In this document: one piece after another, positions 27,769 to 37,600 of the stretch
How the letters are laid out: each line of letters begins with the position of its first letter
Numbering within the stretch: the first letter of the stretch is position 1
Assembly: GCA_942491465.1 (NCBI GenBank)
Contig: CALOBA010000064.1
Location: 124,001 to 188,000 of the forward strand
Direction: 5' to 3'
DNA from: CALOBA01 sp942491465
Lineage (GTDB): Bacteria; Pseudomonadota; Gammaproteobacteria; Chromatiales; Chromatiaceae
Length of the DNA: 64,000 bases
The notes under the pieces: model-generated
Seen by the model: only the letters and a program-made list of their open reading frames with translations
What the model was told of the DNA's origin: nothing
Database searches by the model: none
Position numbers and translations under genes: made by a program

Positions 27769-29271
27769 GTGACAGATCCCAACGAACCCCGCTGGCAGGC
27801 CGACGACGAAGACAAGACCGTCGTGGTCCCCACCCCCGGTGGCCGACGCGCCGCCCAGCCGACCCCGAGCGCCGCGCCGCCGGTGATCCCGCCGCGACCG
27901 AACGTCTCCAGCGACTACGAGCCGCCGGAGCGCTTCGAGCCGCGCGGCCCCGGTCCGATGGTGACCGGAACCGGCGTCAACCCGCTGGTCGCCACCGCAA
28001 GCCCGCTGTTGACCCTGGTCGCCACGCTGCAGAAGACCGAACGGCTGGCCGACCCCATGGGCCTGCGCGCACAAATCGTGCGCCAGATGCGCGAACTCGG
28101 CGTGAACACCCAGCACACGCGCCAGACCCCGGAGACGCTGAAGGCCGCGAGCTACTGCATGTGCACGGCCATCGACGAGGCGGTGCTGCGCACCCCTTGG
28201 GGCGCGAACAGCGAGTGGCGCAAGCTCAGTCTGCTGCGCGAGCTGCATGGGGATGCCTGGGGCGGCGAGAAGTTCTTCGAGATCCTGCAGAGCCGCATGC
28301 AGGACCCGGGGCCGAACATCGACCTGCTCGAGCTGCTCTACATCTGCATCGCCCTGGGCTTCCAGGGCAAGTACGTCATGCTCGACGACGGCAAGACCAA
28401 GCTCGAGCGCAAGGCCGAGGAGCTCTACGACCTCATCCGCCGCCAGCGCGGCGATACCGAGCGCGACCTCTCCCCGCACTGGGAGAACGAGGAGGAGGCG
28501 CGCATCAACCTGGATCATCCGGTACCGATCTGGGTGGTGGCCGCCGTCGCCATCGCGCTGCTGCTGACCACCTACCTCGGCTTCCGCTACTTCCTCGCCA
28601 ACGCATCGGCCCCGGCCCTGGACCAGTTCGCCGAATTCGGGACCGCGCCGCCACAGCCCGATATCGAGCCGCCGCCGCCGAAGCCCGAGCCGACGCCGGT
28701 GGTCCTGCTCGACCCGTCCACCGGCGAGCGCCGGGAGATCATCCCGCTCGGCGCGCCCGAGCCGCCGCTGATCGAGCCGCCGCCGCCCCCCGCGGTGGAC
28801 ATCGCCGACGAGGTCACCGGCTATCTGCAGGGCAAGGTCGACGACGGCGTGTTGAGCGTGGAGGATTCGGCCACGCATACCATGCTGCGCATCACCGCAC
28901 CGCAAGGCCAGTCGCTGTTTGCATCGGGCAGCGACAACATCGCCCCGAAGTTCCTCGATGTGATCGTGCAGATCCGCGAGGCGTTGGCGCTGAACCAGCC
29001 CAACATCAGCGGCGACATCATCGTCGTCGGCCATACCGACAACATCCCGATCCGGCGCTCGCTGCGATTCCAGGACAACTACGACCTGTCGCTCGCCCGT
29101 GCCGCCAGCGTCGCCAAGGTCCTGCTGGAAGAACCCGGCATCACCAGTACCGTCGAGAAGGTCGGCAAGGGTGCCAGTGAGCCGGTGGGCGGGGGCAGCC
29201 CGGGGGCCGGCAACCGCACCCGCGAGCAGCGGGCCAAGAACCGCCGCGTCGAGATCCTGATCGAGAAATAG
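27769..29271 (+). CDS. tssL: T6SS inner-membrane protein TssL with C-terminal OmpA-like peptidoglycan-binding domain
   Basis: The 500-aa product joins the two-part 'evolved' TssL architecture. A cytoplasmic DotU-like helical domain (about 65-240, with NPLVATASPLLTLVATL and CTAIDEAVLRTPWG) leads to one transmembrane helix (about 246-268). A proline-rich periplasmic linker (PPPPKPEPTP) and an OmpA/MotB-like domain (about 370-500, with VVGHTDNIPIRRS and NRRVEILIEK) follow and should bind peptidoglycan. The start is GTG with AAGGAG upstream. It partners with TssM and TssJ. A 28-bp GC-rich hairpin lies between this gene and tssM. Confidence 0.95.
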   Translation: MTDPNEPRWQADDEDKTVVVPTPGGRRAAQPTPSAAPPVIPPRPNVSSDYEPPERFEPRGPGPMVTGTGVNPLVATASPLLTLVATLQKTERLADPMGLRAQIVRQMRELGVNTQHTRQTPETLKAASYCMCTAIDEAVLRTPWGANSEWRKLSLLRELHGDAWGGEKFFEILQSRMQDPGPNIDLLELLYICIALGFQGKYVMLDDGKTKLERKAEELYDLIRRQRGDTERDLSPHWENEEEARINLDHPVPIWVVAAVAIALLLTTYLGFRYFLANASAPALDQFAEFGTAPPQPDIEPPPPKPEPTPVVLLDPSTGERREIIPLGAPEPPLIEPPPPPAVDIADEVTGYLQGKVDDGVLSVEDSATHTMLRITAPQGQSLFASGSDNIAPKFLDVIVQIREALALNQPNISGDIIVVGHTDNIPIRRSLRFQDNYDLSLARAASVAKVLLEEPGITSTVEKVGKGASEPVGGGSPGAGNRTREQRAKNRRVEILIEK

Positions 29272-29294
29272 CGCCGAGCCGATCGCCGCCCATC

Positions 29295-29322
29295 GGGCCC
29301 GGGGCGCAGCACGCCCCGGCCC
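29295..29322 (+). other. GC-rich hairpin between tssL and tssM
   Basis: The arms GGGCCCGGGGCG and CGCCCCGGCCC enclose a 5-nt loop with one bulge. No T-tract follows and translation continues into tssM 33 bp later. It may therefore tune mRNA stability or differential expression inside the operon rather than terminate it. Confidence 0.5.
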
Positions 29323-29355
29323 TTGCGGCGACCGCCTCGACCGAGGAGCACCACC

Positions 29356-32300
29356 GTGAAGCGATACCTCGCCATCTTTAAAAAACGCTGGTTCTGGCAG
29401 CTGTTCGGGCTGCTGGTACTGGGTCTGCTGATCTGGTTCGTCGGACCGATGATCAGCATCGGCTCTTGGGCGCCGCTGGCCGGGTTGTGGCCGCGGATCA
29501 CCCTCATCACGGTGCTGCTGCTGATCCTGATCGGCACCTGGCTGTGGAAGCGCTGGCGCGCAAACAAGGCGGCCAAGGGTATCGAGGAGGGCCTGGGCGC
29601 CCTCGGCGACGACGCCCCCGGTGACGCCTCGGCCGAGGAGCTGGAGATCATTCAACAGCGCTTCAGCGACGCCATGGAGCTGCTGAAGAAGACCCGCAAG
29701 GGCAAGCGCGACTTGAGCGAGCGCTGGCTCTACGAGCTGCCCTGGTATCTGATCATCGGCCCGCCCGGCTGCGGCAAGACCACGCTGTTGGCCAACTCGG
29801 ACCTGGAGTTCCCGCTGGAGGGTGAGTTCGGCAAGCAGCCGGTCGCCGGCGTCGGCGGCACCCGCAACTGCGACTGGACCTTCACCAACGACGCCATTCT
29901 GCTCGACACCGCGGGCCGTTACACCACCCAGGACAGCCATCAGGAGACCGATCGCGGGGCCTGGGAGGGCTTCCTCGATCTGCTCAAGAAGTTCCGCCCG
30001 CGCCGACCCATCAACGGCGTGCTGGTGGCCATGAGCCTGCAGGACCTGATCCGCCAGTCGGAGCCCGAGCGCCGGGATCAGGCCATGGCCATCCGCAGCC
30101 GCATCATCGAGCTGTCGGAGCGGCTGAAGGTGCGCTTCCCGGTCTACCTGCTGATCACCAAGTGCGACCTGGTGGCCGGCTTTGCCGAATTCTTCGAGGA
30201 CATGGGCAAGGAGGAACGCGCCCAGGTCTGGGGCTTCACCTTCCAGCTCGCCGACGCCAGCGCCGGCGTGGACGTGACCGAGCGCGCCATCGAAGAGATC
30301 GAGCTGCTGATCAACCGGATGAACGATCAGGTCTGCGAGCGGATGAACAAAGAGCGCCAGCTCGATCGACGCACCCGCATCTTCGGCTTCCCGCAGCAGA
30401 TGGCCAGCCTGCGCGGTACCATCGGCGACTTCATCCGCTTCGCGTTCAAGCCCAACCGGTTCCAACCGCCTCCGCTGCTGCGCGGCGTCTACTTCACCAG
30501 CGGCACCCAGGAGGGTACGCCGGTGGACCGGCTGATGCGCGACCTGGCCAACAGCTACGGAATCGATCGCGGCGCCCCGGTCAAGCCCGGCGGTGCCTCG
30601 GGACGCAGCTACTTCATCAACCGGCTGTTCCGCCGCATCATCTTCCCCGAGGCCAATCTGGTCGGCACCGACCCGCGCAGCGAGCGCCGCCGCCGCTGGC
30701 TGCGGCGCGGGGCCTTCGCCTCGATCACGCTGTTCAGCGTGGCCCTGGTCATGGGCTGGATGTGGAGCTTCTCGCAGAATCAGACCGCCGCTCGCGACGT
30801 ACACAACAACGCGCAGAACTTCTCCAAGGACGTCGACGAGATGGACATGAACAGCACCGACTTCGCGGCGCTGCTCGGCCCCCTCGAGGAGCTGAAGACC
30901 GGCGCCGATCGCTTCCCGGACAAGCCGCCGATGTCCATGCGTCTCGGCCTCTATCAGGGCCCCCGCGTGGCCCCCACCGCCGAAGACGCCTACGAGCGCG
31001 TCCTACGTACCTGGCTGCTGGCCGCCGTCGGCGAGCGTCTGCGCGATCTGGTGCGGGTGCAATCGCCGCCGGCGGAACTCGCCCGGCGACTGAAGGCCTA
31101 CTTGATGCTGGGCTACCCCGAGCGGCTTGAGGGCGATCATCTGCGCGCAGTCATGTACGAGGACTGGGGACAGCAGTTCATCAACGAGCTGAACGTCGCC
31201 GACCAGCTCGACGGGCATTTGGCGCGCATGATCGAGGCCGGCTACGAGCCGCTGCCGCTGGACGAGGGGCTGATTCGCGAGGCCCGCGACCGCCTGGCCC
31301 AGGTCGAACAATGGCAGGTGATCTACGGTCAGATCCAGGCCAAGGCCGCCGAGGACAGTCGCAACGACTACGAGCTGCGGGACCTGATCGGCCGCAAGGG
31401 CGATACCGTCTTCGTCAGCTCTCAAGGCGAACTCGACACCCATGTGGTCTCGGTGCTGTACACGATCAACGGCTACACCAACATCTTCCTGCCCGAGAGC
31501 AAGCGCCTCATCGAGCAGGTCGGCGAGGACGCCTGGGTCTACGGCATCCCCGACGACGAGCAGAAGCAACACAAGGCCGATCTGGTGGAGGAGGTCTCCA
31601 ATCGCTACGCGAGCGACTACATCGAGACTTGGCGCAATGTGCTCGACGGGCTGAGCGTGCGCTCGGCCGACGACATCTATCAGCTGGTGGAGCTGGTCGA
31701 CGAGGCGTCCGGCCCCACCTCGCCGGTGCGCGAGGTCCTGACCAAGGTCGCGAAGGAGACCCAGCCCGGCACCGCCGGCACCAAGCGCCTGGCCGCCGGC
31801 GACGCCGCCCAGGCCGCGGGCTCCGCGGTCGAGGTGGCCGCGCAGATGAACACCAGCGTGCAGGTCGCCCGTCAGCGCGTACTCAAGCTGCAGCGCGCCG
31901 CGAACCAGGCCGGCGTCGAGACCGACCTGTTCGGCGGCAGCCAAAACAGCGTCATGATGCGCGTGGATACACGCTTCCGTGATCTGCACGAACTGGCCGA
32001 GAAGCCGCGCGAGGACGAGCCCTCGGACCTGGATCAGCTGCTGTTGGATCTCACCGAGCTGTATGATTTCCTGCGCAAGTTCACCGCCGCCGGCAGCCCG
32101 GATGATGCCGCACGCAGCAAGCTCCAAGAGCTGCTGCAAGGGGCCGGCAGCCCGTCGGAGTCCCTGCTGCGGCAGGCCGACGACCTGCCGAGCCCGCTGC
32201 GGGCCTGGATACTGGCGCTGAGCAACGGCGGTGCCCAGGCCTTCGGCAAGCTGGCCCAGAAGGGGCTCGAAGAGCGCTGGCGCGACGAGATCGTCGATTA

Positions 32301-32958
32301 CTGCCAGACCGCGATCGAAGGCCGCTATCCCATCGCCGCCGGTGCCTCGCGGGAGGTCAAGCTGGCCGACTTCGCCCGCTTCTTCGGCCCCGGCGGTAAG
32401 CTCGAGGGCTTCTTCAACCAGCACCTGCGCTCCCTGGTCGACACCTCCACGTCACCCTGGAGCTGGCGTCGCGTCACCGGTGCCGATTTCACCGGCAACA
32501 CCGAGAGCCTGGTTCAGCTCGAGCGTGCCGGTCGCATCCGCGAGGCGTTCTTCGCCGGCGGCGGCGCCAATCCGTCGGTGGAGATGACGGTGACGCCCAC
32601 CTTCCTCGACGCCACCTCCGGTAAGGTGTCGCTGACCATGGACGGGCAGCTGCTGGAATACGCCCATACGGATCCGCGGCCCGCGCGCATGACCTGGCCC
32701 GGTCCGCAAGGTGCAGGATACGCGGTGATCGAGTTCCTCGACCTCGACGGCATCACCACATCCTTGCGCAGCTCCGGCGACTGGGCCTGGTTCCGCCTGC
32801 TCGACCGCTCGCAGCGGCGCAACAGCGGCGACAAGACCACGGCCACCTGGAGCAAGGGCGGTCACCGGGTGAGCTTCGAGATTCAGGCCGGCAGTGTCTT
32901 CAACCCGTTGCAGATGTCCACCGACATCAACCAGTTCAAATGCGTCTCTAACCTCTGA
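29356..32958 (+). CDS. tssM: T6SS inner-membrane protein TssM (IcmF family)
   Basis: TssM is the large inner-membrane scaffold of the T6SS, spanning to the periplasm where it meets TssJ. The 1200-aa protein has two N-terminal membrane helices (about 13-32 and 44-64), a cytoplasmic NTPase-like domain with an intact Walker A (GPPGCGKTT, about 135-143) and LLDTAGRY as a Walker B/switch region, and a third helix (about 450-471, ASITLFSVALVMGWMW). The remainder is a long periplasmic domain. GTG 29356 follows GAGGAG and gives the expected MKRYL start; the open frame extends 11 codons further upstream without support. Its stop overlaps the tagF start (TGATG). Confidence 0.95.
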   Translation: MKRYLAIFKKRWFWQLFGLLVLGLLIWFVGPMISIGSWAPLAGLWPRITLITVLLLILIGTWLWKRWRANKAAKGIEEGLGALGDDAPGDASAEELEIIQQRFSDAMELLKKTRKGKRDLSERWLYELPWYLIIGPPGCGKTTLLANSDLEFPLEGEFGKQPVAGVGGTRNCDWTFTNDAILLDTAGRYTTQDSHQETDRGAWEGFLDLLKKFRPRRPINGVLVAMSLQDLIRQSEPERRDQAMAIRSRIIELSERLKVRFPVYLLITKCDLVAGFAEFFEDMGKEERAQVWGFTFQLADASAGVDVTERAIEEIELLINRMNDQVCERMNKERQLDRRTRIFGFPQQMASLRGTIGDFIRFAFKPNRFQPPPLLRGVYFTSGTQEGTPVDRLMRDLANSYGIDRGAPVKPGGASGRSYFINRLFRRIIFPEANLVGTDPRSERRRRWLRRGAFASITLFSVALVMGWMWSFSQNQTAARDVHNNAQNFSKDVDEMDMNSTDFAALLGPLEELKTGADRFPDKPPMSMRLGLYQGPRVAPTAEDAYERVLRTWLLAAVGERLRDLVRVQSPPAELARRLKAYLMLGYPERLEGDHLRAVMYEDWGQQFINELNVADQLDGHLARMIEAGYEPLPLDEGLIREARDRLAQVEQWQVIYGQIQAKAAEDSRNDYELRDLIGRKGDTVFVSSQGELDTHVVSVLYTINGYTNIFLPESKRLIEQVGEDAWVYGIPDDEQKQHKADLVEEVSNRYASDYIETWRNVLDGLSVRSADDIYQLVELVDEASGPTSPVREVLTKVAKETQPGTAGTKRLAAGDAAQAAGSAVEVAAQMNTSVQVARQRVLKLQRAANQAGVETDLFGGSQNSVMMRVDTRFRDLHELAEKPREDEPSDLDQLLLDLTELYDFLRKFTAAGSPDDAARSKLQELLQGAGSPSESLLRQADDLPSPLRAWILALSNGGAQAFGKLAQKGLEERWRDEIVDYCQTAIEGRYPIAAGASREVKLADFARFFGPGGKLEGFFNQHLRSLVDTSTSPWSWRRVTGADFTGNTESLVQLERAGRIREAFFAGGGANPSVEMTVTPTFLDATSGKVSLTMDGQLLEYAHTDPRPARMTWPGPQGAGYAVIEFLDLDGITTSLRSSGDWAWFRLLDRSQRRNSGDKTTATWSKGGHRVSFEIQAGSVFNPLQMSTDINQFKCVSNL

Positions 32959-33866
32959 TGCCCGATCGTCATCCAGGCTTCTTCGGCAAGCTCCCAGCCC
33001 ACGGCGATTTTATCGATCGGGGGTTGCCGCGCAGCTTCATCACCCCGTGGGACCAGTGGCTGCAGGGCTGTATCGCGAACAGCCGCGAGCTGCTCGGCCC
33101 GCACTGGCTGGACCGCTATCTGGTGGGTCCGATCTGGCGCTTCGCGCTGGCACCCAGTGTCTGCGGCGAAGAGGGCTGGCGCGGCCTGCTGTTGCCCAGC
33201 GTGGATCGCGTCAACCGCTACTATCCGTTGACCGTCGCCATGCCCGAGGCCGCCGACGTCTCGCCGCTGGCCGCGCTCAGCTGCTGCAACGATTGGTTCA
33301 CCGCCTGTGAGGACGCGGCGCTGGCGGCGCTCGACCCGAGCGTCGATGCGGACACCCTGGCCGAGCGCCTGCGCGTCATCGGCGCCATGGACCCGCGGCG
33401 CGTCGGCATCGGTTGTCCGCGTTTTCATGCCGAGGGGGCCTCGGCCTGGCACCTGGAACTCGCGACGCCGCAGATCGGCCCCGGCCTTGATGCCGTCGTC
33501 GCCGAGGCGCTGATGCAGAAGGACTACCCCGCCTGCAGCCTGTGGTGGTCGGCCGGCTCGGAGGCGATCGAGCCGAGCCTGCTGATCCATCGCGGTCTGC
33601 CGAGCATCCACGACTTCGTCGCCCTGCTCGACGGCCACTGGCGCCAATGGGGCTGGGCGAGCTGCGCGACGGTCGCACCCCTTGCGGATGGTTCGACCCT
33701 GACCGATCCGCCGACCGGGATCAGCGCCTCCGCGGCCGACCTTGCCGCGGACGACCCGGCACGCGACGCCGGCGGTTCGGCGGTGCCCGACGAGACCAGA
33801 GCCGCCGCACCCTCGGACGGCGTGCACACGGCGCCGGCTGCGCCCGCCGAGGACGAGAAGCGATGA
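32958..33866 (+). CDS. tagF: T6SS-associated protein TagF (ImpM)
   Basis: TagF is a post-translational repressor/modulator in the T6SS threonine-phosphorylation pathway. The 302-aa product shows the family N-terminus (GFFGKLPAHGDFIDRGLP, then WDQWLQGC) and a globular body to about residue 235, followed by a Pro/Ala/Asp-rich tail. The ATG shares one base with the tssM stop, and the stop overlaps the pppA start by 4 bp, so the three genes are translationally coupled. In some bacteria tagF is fused to pppA; here they are separate but adjacent. Confidence 0.92.
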   Translation: MPDRHPGFFGKLPAHGDFIDRGLPRSFITPWDQWLQGCIANSRELLGPHWLDRYLVGPIWRFALAPSVCGEEGWRGLLLPSVDRVNRYYPLTVAMPEAADVSPLAALSCCNDWFTACEDAALAALDPSVDADTLAERLRVIGAMDPRRVGIGCPRFHAEGASAWHLELATPQIGPGLDAVVAEALMQKDYPACSLWWSAGSEAIEPSLLIHRGLPSIHDFVALLDGHWRQWGWASCATVAPLADGSTLTDPPTGISASAADLAADDPARDAGGSAVPDETRAAAPSDGVHTAPAAPAEDEKR

Positions 33867-34675
33867 CCGAAGAGAACACCGATCCGCGCGCGCTCGACGA
33901 TGGCGACGACACCATCACGCGTCAGTTCAGCTGCGCGGAGCCCATTCGCTGGGAGTCCTTCGGGTCGACCAACCCCGGCAAGGTGCGGCGGGTGAACGAA
34001 GATGCCCTGGCCGTCGACAACGCGAACCGGCTTTGGGTGGTGGCCGACGGCATGGGCGGACACTCCGCCGGCGACGTGGCCAGTCAGTCGATCGCCGAGG
34101 CGTTCGTCGGGCTCGACACCACGGATCGGCTGGCCGTCACCGCGGATCGGATCGAGGCTACACTCGTCGATCTCAACCGCCACTTCCAAGAGCTGGCCAG
34201 CCGCGGCGGCGACGGCGTCACCATCGGCAGCACCGTGGTCGTCTGCGCCTTCCGCCAAGGCTGGATGTTGGTGGCCTGGGTCGGCGACAGCCGCATCTAC
34301 CGTTGGCGCGACGGGGCGCTGCATCAGCTGACGCAGGATCACAGCCAGGTCGAGGAACTGATCTCGCGCGGGCTGCTGCTGCGCGAGAACGCGGAGTCCC
34401 ATCCGGCCGCCAACGTGGTCACCCGCGCCATCGGTGCCGCCGACGACGTCCACGTCGACTTCGACTACTGCGACGCCCAGCCCGGTGACCGCTACTTGTT
34501 GTGCAGCGACGGACTCACCAAAGAGGTGTCGACGCCGCAGATCAGGCAGCTGCTCGCCCAAGAGACCTCCGCCCAACAGACGTGCGAGGCGCTGCTCGCC
34601 GCAACTTTGGCGGCCGATGCGCGGGACAACGTCACCGTGGTTGTCGCCAAGGCCCACGCGGTAGAGACGCTTTAG
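33863..34675 (+). CDS. pppA: T6SS protein phosphatase PppA (PP2C family)
   Basis: PppA dephosphorylates the T6SS FHA protein and so opposes PpkA. The 270-aa product carries the PP2C metal-site motifs in order: NEDALAVD, VVADGMGGHSAGD, GSTVVVC, WVGDSRIYRW, LLCSDGLTKE and RDNVTVVVA. All the acidic ligands that I can locate are present, so it should be active with two Mn/Mg ions. It starts at an ATGA overlap with tagF, and the kinase begins directly after its stop codon. Confidence 0.94.
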   Translation: MTEENTDPRALDDGDDTITRQFSCAEPIRWESFGSTNPGKVRRVNEDALAVDNANRLWVVADGMGGHSAGDVASQSIAEAFVGLDTTDRLAVTADRIEATLVDLNRHFQELASRGGDGVTIGSTVVVCAFRQGWMLVAWVGDSRIYRWRDGALHQLTQDHSQVEELISRGLLLRENAESHPAANVVTRAIGAADDVHVDFDYCDAQPGDRYLLCSDGLTKEVSTPQIRQLLAQETSAQQTCEALLAATLAADARDNVTVVVAKAHAVETL

Positions 34676-37600
34676 ATGGACGAGGTCAGGAAAGCCCTCG
34701 GCGACTTCCGCAACGGCAACGCCAGTGTCGCAACCGTGGTCGCGGCCTTCGACAACGCCCTGCTGGGCGACGCGGATGCCTGCCGGGAGTTGCTCGCCGA
34801 GCTGGAGTCCAGCGGTTGGTTCCCGCTCCAGCTGTTACCGCTGCTGGAGTCGCGCATCCCGATCGCCGCCGCGCCGCAGCCGGCCCCGAGCCCGGCCGCA
34901 GCCGATGCGGCAGAAGGGCAGGGCAACGACGAGCGCACCCGCTTTGTCGGCAACCCGCGGCGCGCCGCCAGGAAGGACGCGGCACCGCAGGCCGATATCG
35001 ACGATGCGACCCGGCAAACGCCGGCCGAGCCCGGCGACGACGCGGGGGATGCCGAGCGGCGCCGCCCGGACGCAGCGGGCAGCGACCCTGGCGAGGGCGT
35101 CGACTCATCCATGCAGCACGCGGAGCCCGAGCGGGCACCCGCGGCCCCGATCGACCCCGCCGCAGGGCTCCCCGCAGCGGCCGAGACGGTCATCGACGAA
35201 ACCCGCAGGAGCGAAGCGGACGCCCCGGCGAGCGGGCCGCGGCCGCAGACCGGCGAGCCTACCGAGGGTCAGGCCGGCGAGCCTACCGAGGGTCAGAGCA
35301 CCACCGATTCGAGCCTGTCCGGCACATCGCACCAATCCACCGGGACATCGTCCACCGGGACATCGACCACCCAGCAGGACTACCCGCCGGTGACCGGCGA
35401 GCCCGAGGTCGGCGCCCTGCTGCGGCAGCGCTTCCTGTTGGAGAAGGTCATGGGCCGCGGTGGCATGGGCGTCGTGTTCAAGGCCCGCGACCTGTCGAAG
35501 GAGGAGGTCAGCTTCTCCAAAGACGAAAAGAACTATGTCGCCATCAAGGTGCTGAACGACAAGTTCAAGCAGCACCCGGACTCGATCAAGGCGCTGGGCC
35601 GCGAATTCGACAAGACCCAGGAGCTGCGCCACCCCAATATCATCAACCTCTTCGACTTCGACAAGGACGACGGCGGCAACTACTTCATCGCGATGGAACT
35701 GCTGCAGGGACGCCCGCTGAACGAATTCATCCGCGAACTGCGCAAGAGCGGCGGGCTGCCCTTCGCCGAGGCCTTCCCGATCATCGAACAGATGGGCCTG
35801 GCCCTGGCCGCCGCCCACAACCAAAGACCGCCGGTCATCCACTCCGACTTCAAGCCCGGCAACGTCTTCATCGACGACGACAACACCGTCAAGGTCTTCG
35901 ACTTCGGCATCGCCCAGGCGGCGCGCCCCGCCGAAGGCGACATGGAGAAGACCAACTTCGATGCCAAGACGCTCGGCGCCCTGACCCCGGCCTATGCCAG
36001 TCTGGAGATGCTCAGCGGCCTGACCCCCGAGGCCGGCGACGACATCTACGCCTTGGCCATCGTCGCCTACGAGCTGCTCAGCGGACAGCGCCCGTTCGGC
36101 CGCCGCACCAACGCCTTGGAGGCGAGCACGCGGGGACTGGAGCCCCCGCGCATCAAGACCCTGAACCGTCGGCAATGGCGGGGACTGGCGCGCGGCCTGG
36201 CATTCAAACGCAGTGACCGTACGGCGAGCGCGGAAGAATTCCTGGACGCCTTGCGTCCACAGCGTTCTCGGCTACCATTGGTGATCGCCGCCGGCGTGGT
36301 CGGCGTCACCGGCGTCGGCATCGCCGCCTGGCTCCTCGTCATCGCTCCCTGGCTGACCGAGCAGGAGCGCGACCGCCTACGCGATGCCGTGGCCGCGGCG
36401 GAGCAGCCCGAGGCCCTGCCCGCGCTGCTCAACCGCGCCGCGGCACTGCCCGACGCAGCGCGCCGGCAGATCACCGACGCGGTGATCGCGCGGCTCGCCA
36501 GTGCCATCGCCGGCAGCGATGACGACACCCGCGCCGAGGCGCTCGCGGTCACCGAGACGCTGGCGGATGAGACCGGCGAGCGCGTGCTCGACGAGGCCGG
36601 CCAGCGGCTGATCGACGAATTCCTGACCGCCGAGCGGGGGGCACTGATCCAGCGCCTGGTCATCCTGGAGCAGATCCCGCCCGGGTTGAGCCGCGAGGTC
36701 ACCAAAGATGCCGAGGATGCGATTCTAGAGGCCTTGGTCGAAGAGGCTCGCATCGCCTTCGAGCCCCAACGCGGCGCCTTCGACTACCAGCGTGCCGCCG
36801 CGCTCCTCGACCAGGCCGAGCGCATCGACCGCGACTCCAAGCGGGTCAGCGACACCAAGGTGGAGCTGGAATCCACGCGCAAGTCGGAGGTCAACCGACT
36901 CACCACTCAGCTCAATGCGCTCAGCGACCAGGGCGTGCTGCTGCCGGGCGAAGACGGTGGTCCCTCCGTCCCCGCACTGCTCGAGACCCTGGCCCGCATC
37001 AACCCGGCCCTGGACCTGGCCGACTACAACTGGCTGGTCAGCAGTTATCTCGACGCCTCCAAGTCCGTGGAGAACCGCGACCCGGCGCTGGCCCAGCGCT
37101 ACGTCGAGCAGGCCCTGGCACTGTTTCCGGAAGACCCGGGCAACCAGCTGCGAAACCAGCTGGCAAGCCTCGAAGCGCTGTCCCAGCAACAGGCCCAAGC
37201 GGCCACCCTCGCCCAACTGCAGGGACGGGTCCGGGATGCGCTGGCCACACTCGAAGCGGGCGAGCCCTCGCGCCGGATCGTCGCGGATCTGCGCCAATTG
37301 CGCCGCCTCGCTCCCGAAGATCCCCTGCTGGCCGATGCCGCCACCGCGATTCAGGCCCACATCGATGCTGCGCTCCCGGCGCTGCTCGAACAACGCGATT
37401 GGAAGGACGCGCGTGCCCTGGTGGAGCAGTGGCCACTGCTGGTCGGCGATACCTTCGTTGCCGAGCGCAGTGCTCGGGTCGACGCCGAGCGTCAACGCCT
37501 GGCCGAGCAGATCGACGCCATCGCCGAGCGCATCAGCAACTTGATCGCCGACGCCGAACTCAGCGCTGCCGACGCGGCCCTGGCCGAGCTGCAAACCCTC

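Noticed and set aside
27694..30804. 1036-codon minus-strand open frame across tssL and tssM
   Set aside because: It is antisense to two genes with complete family motifs and is low-complexity Ala/Gly/Arg/Gln-rich, a codon-bias shadow.
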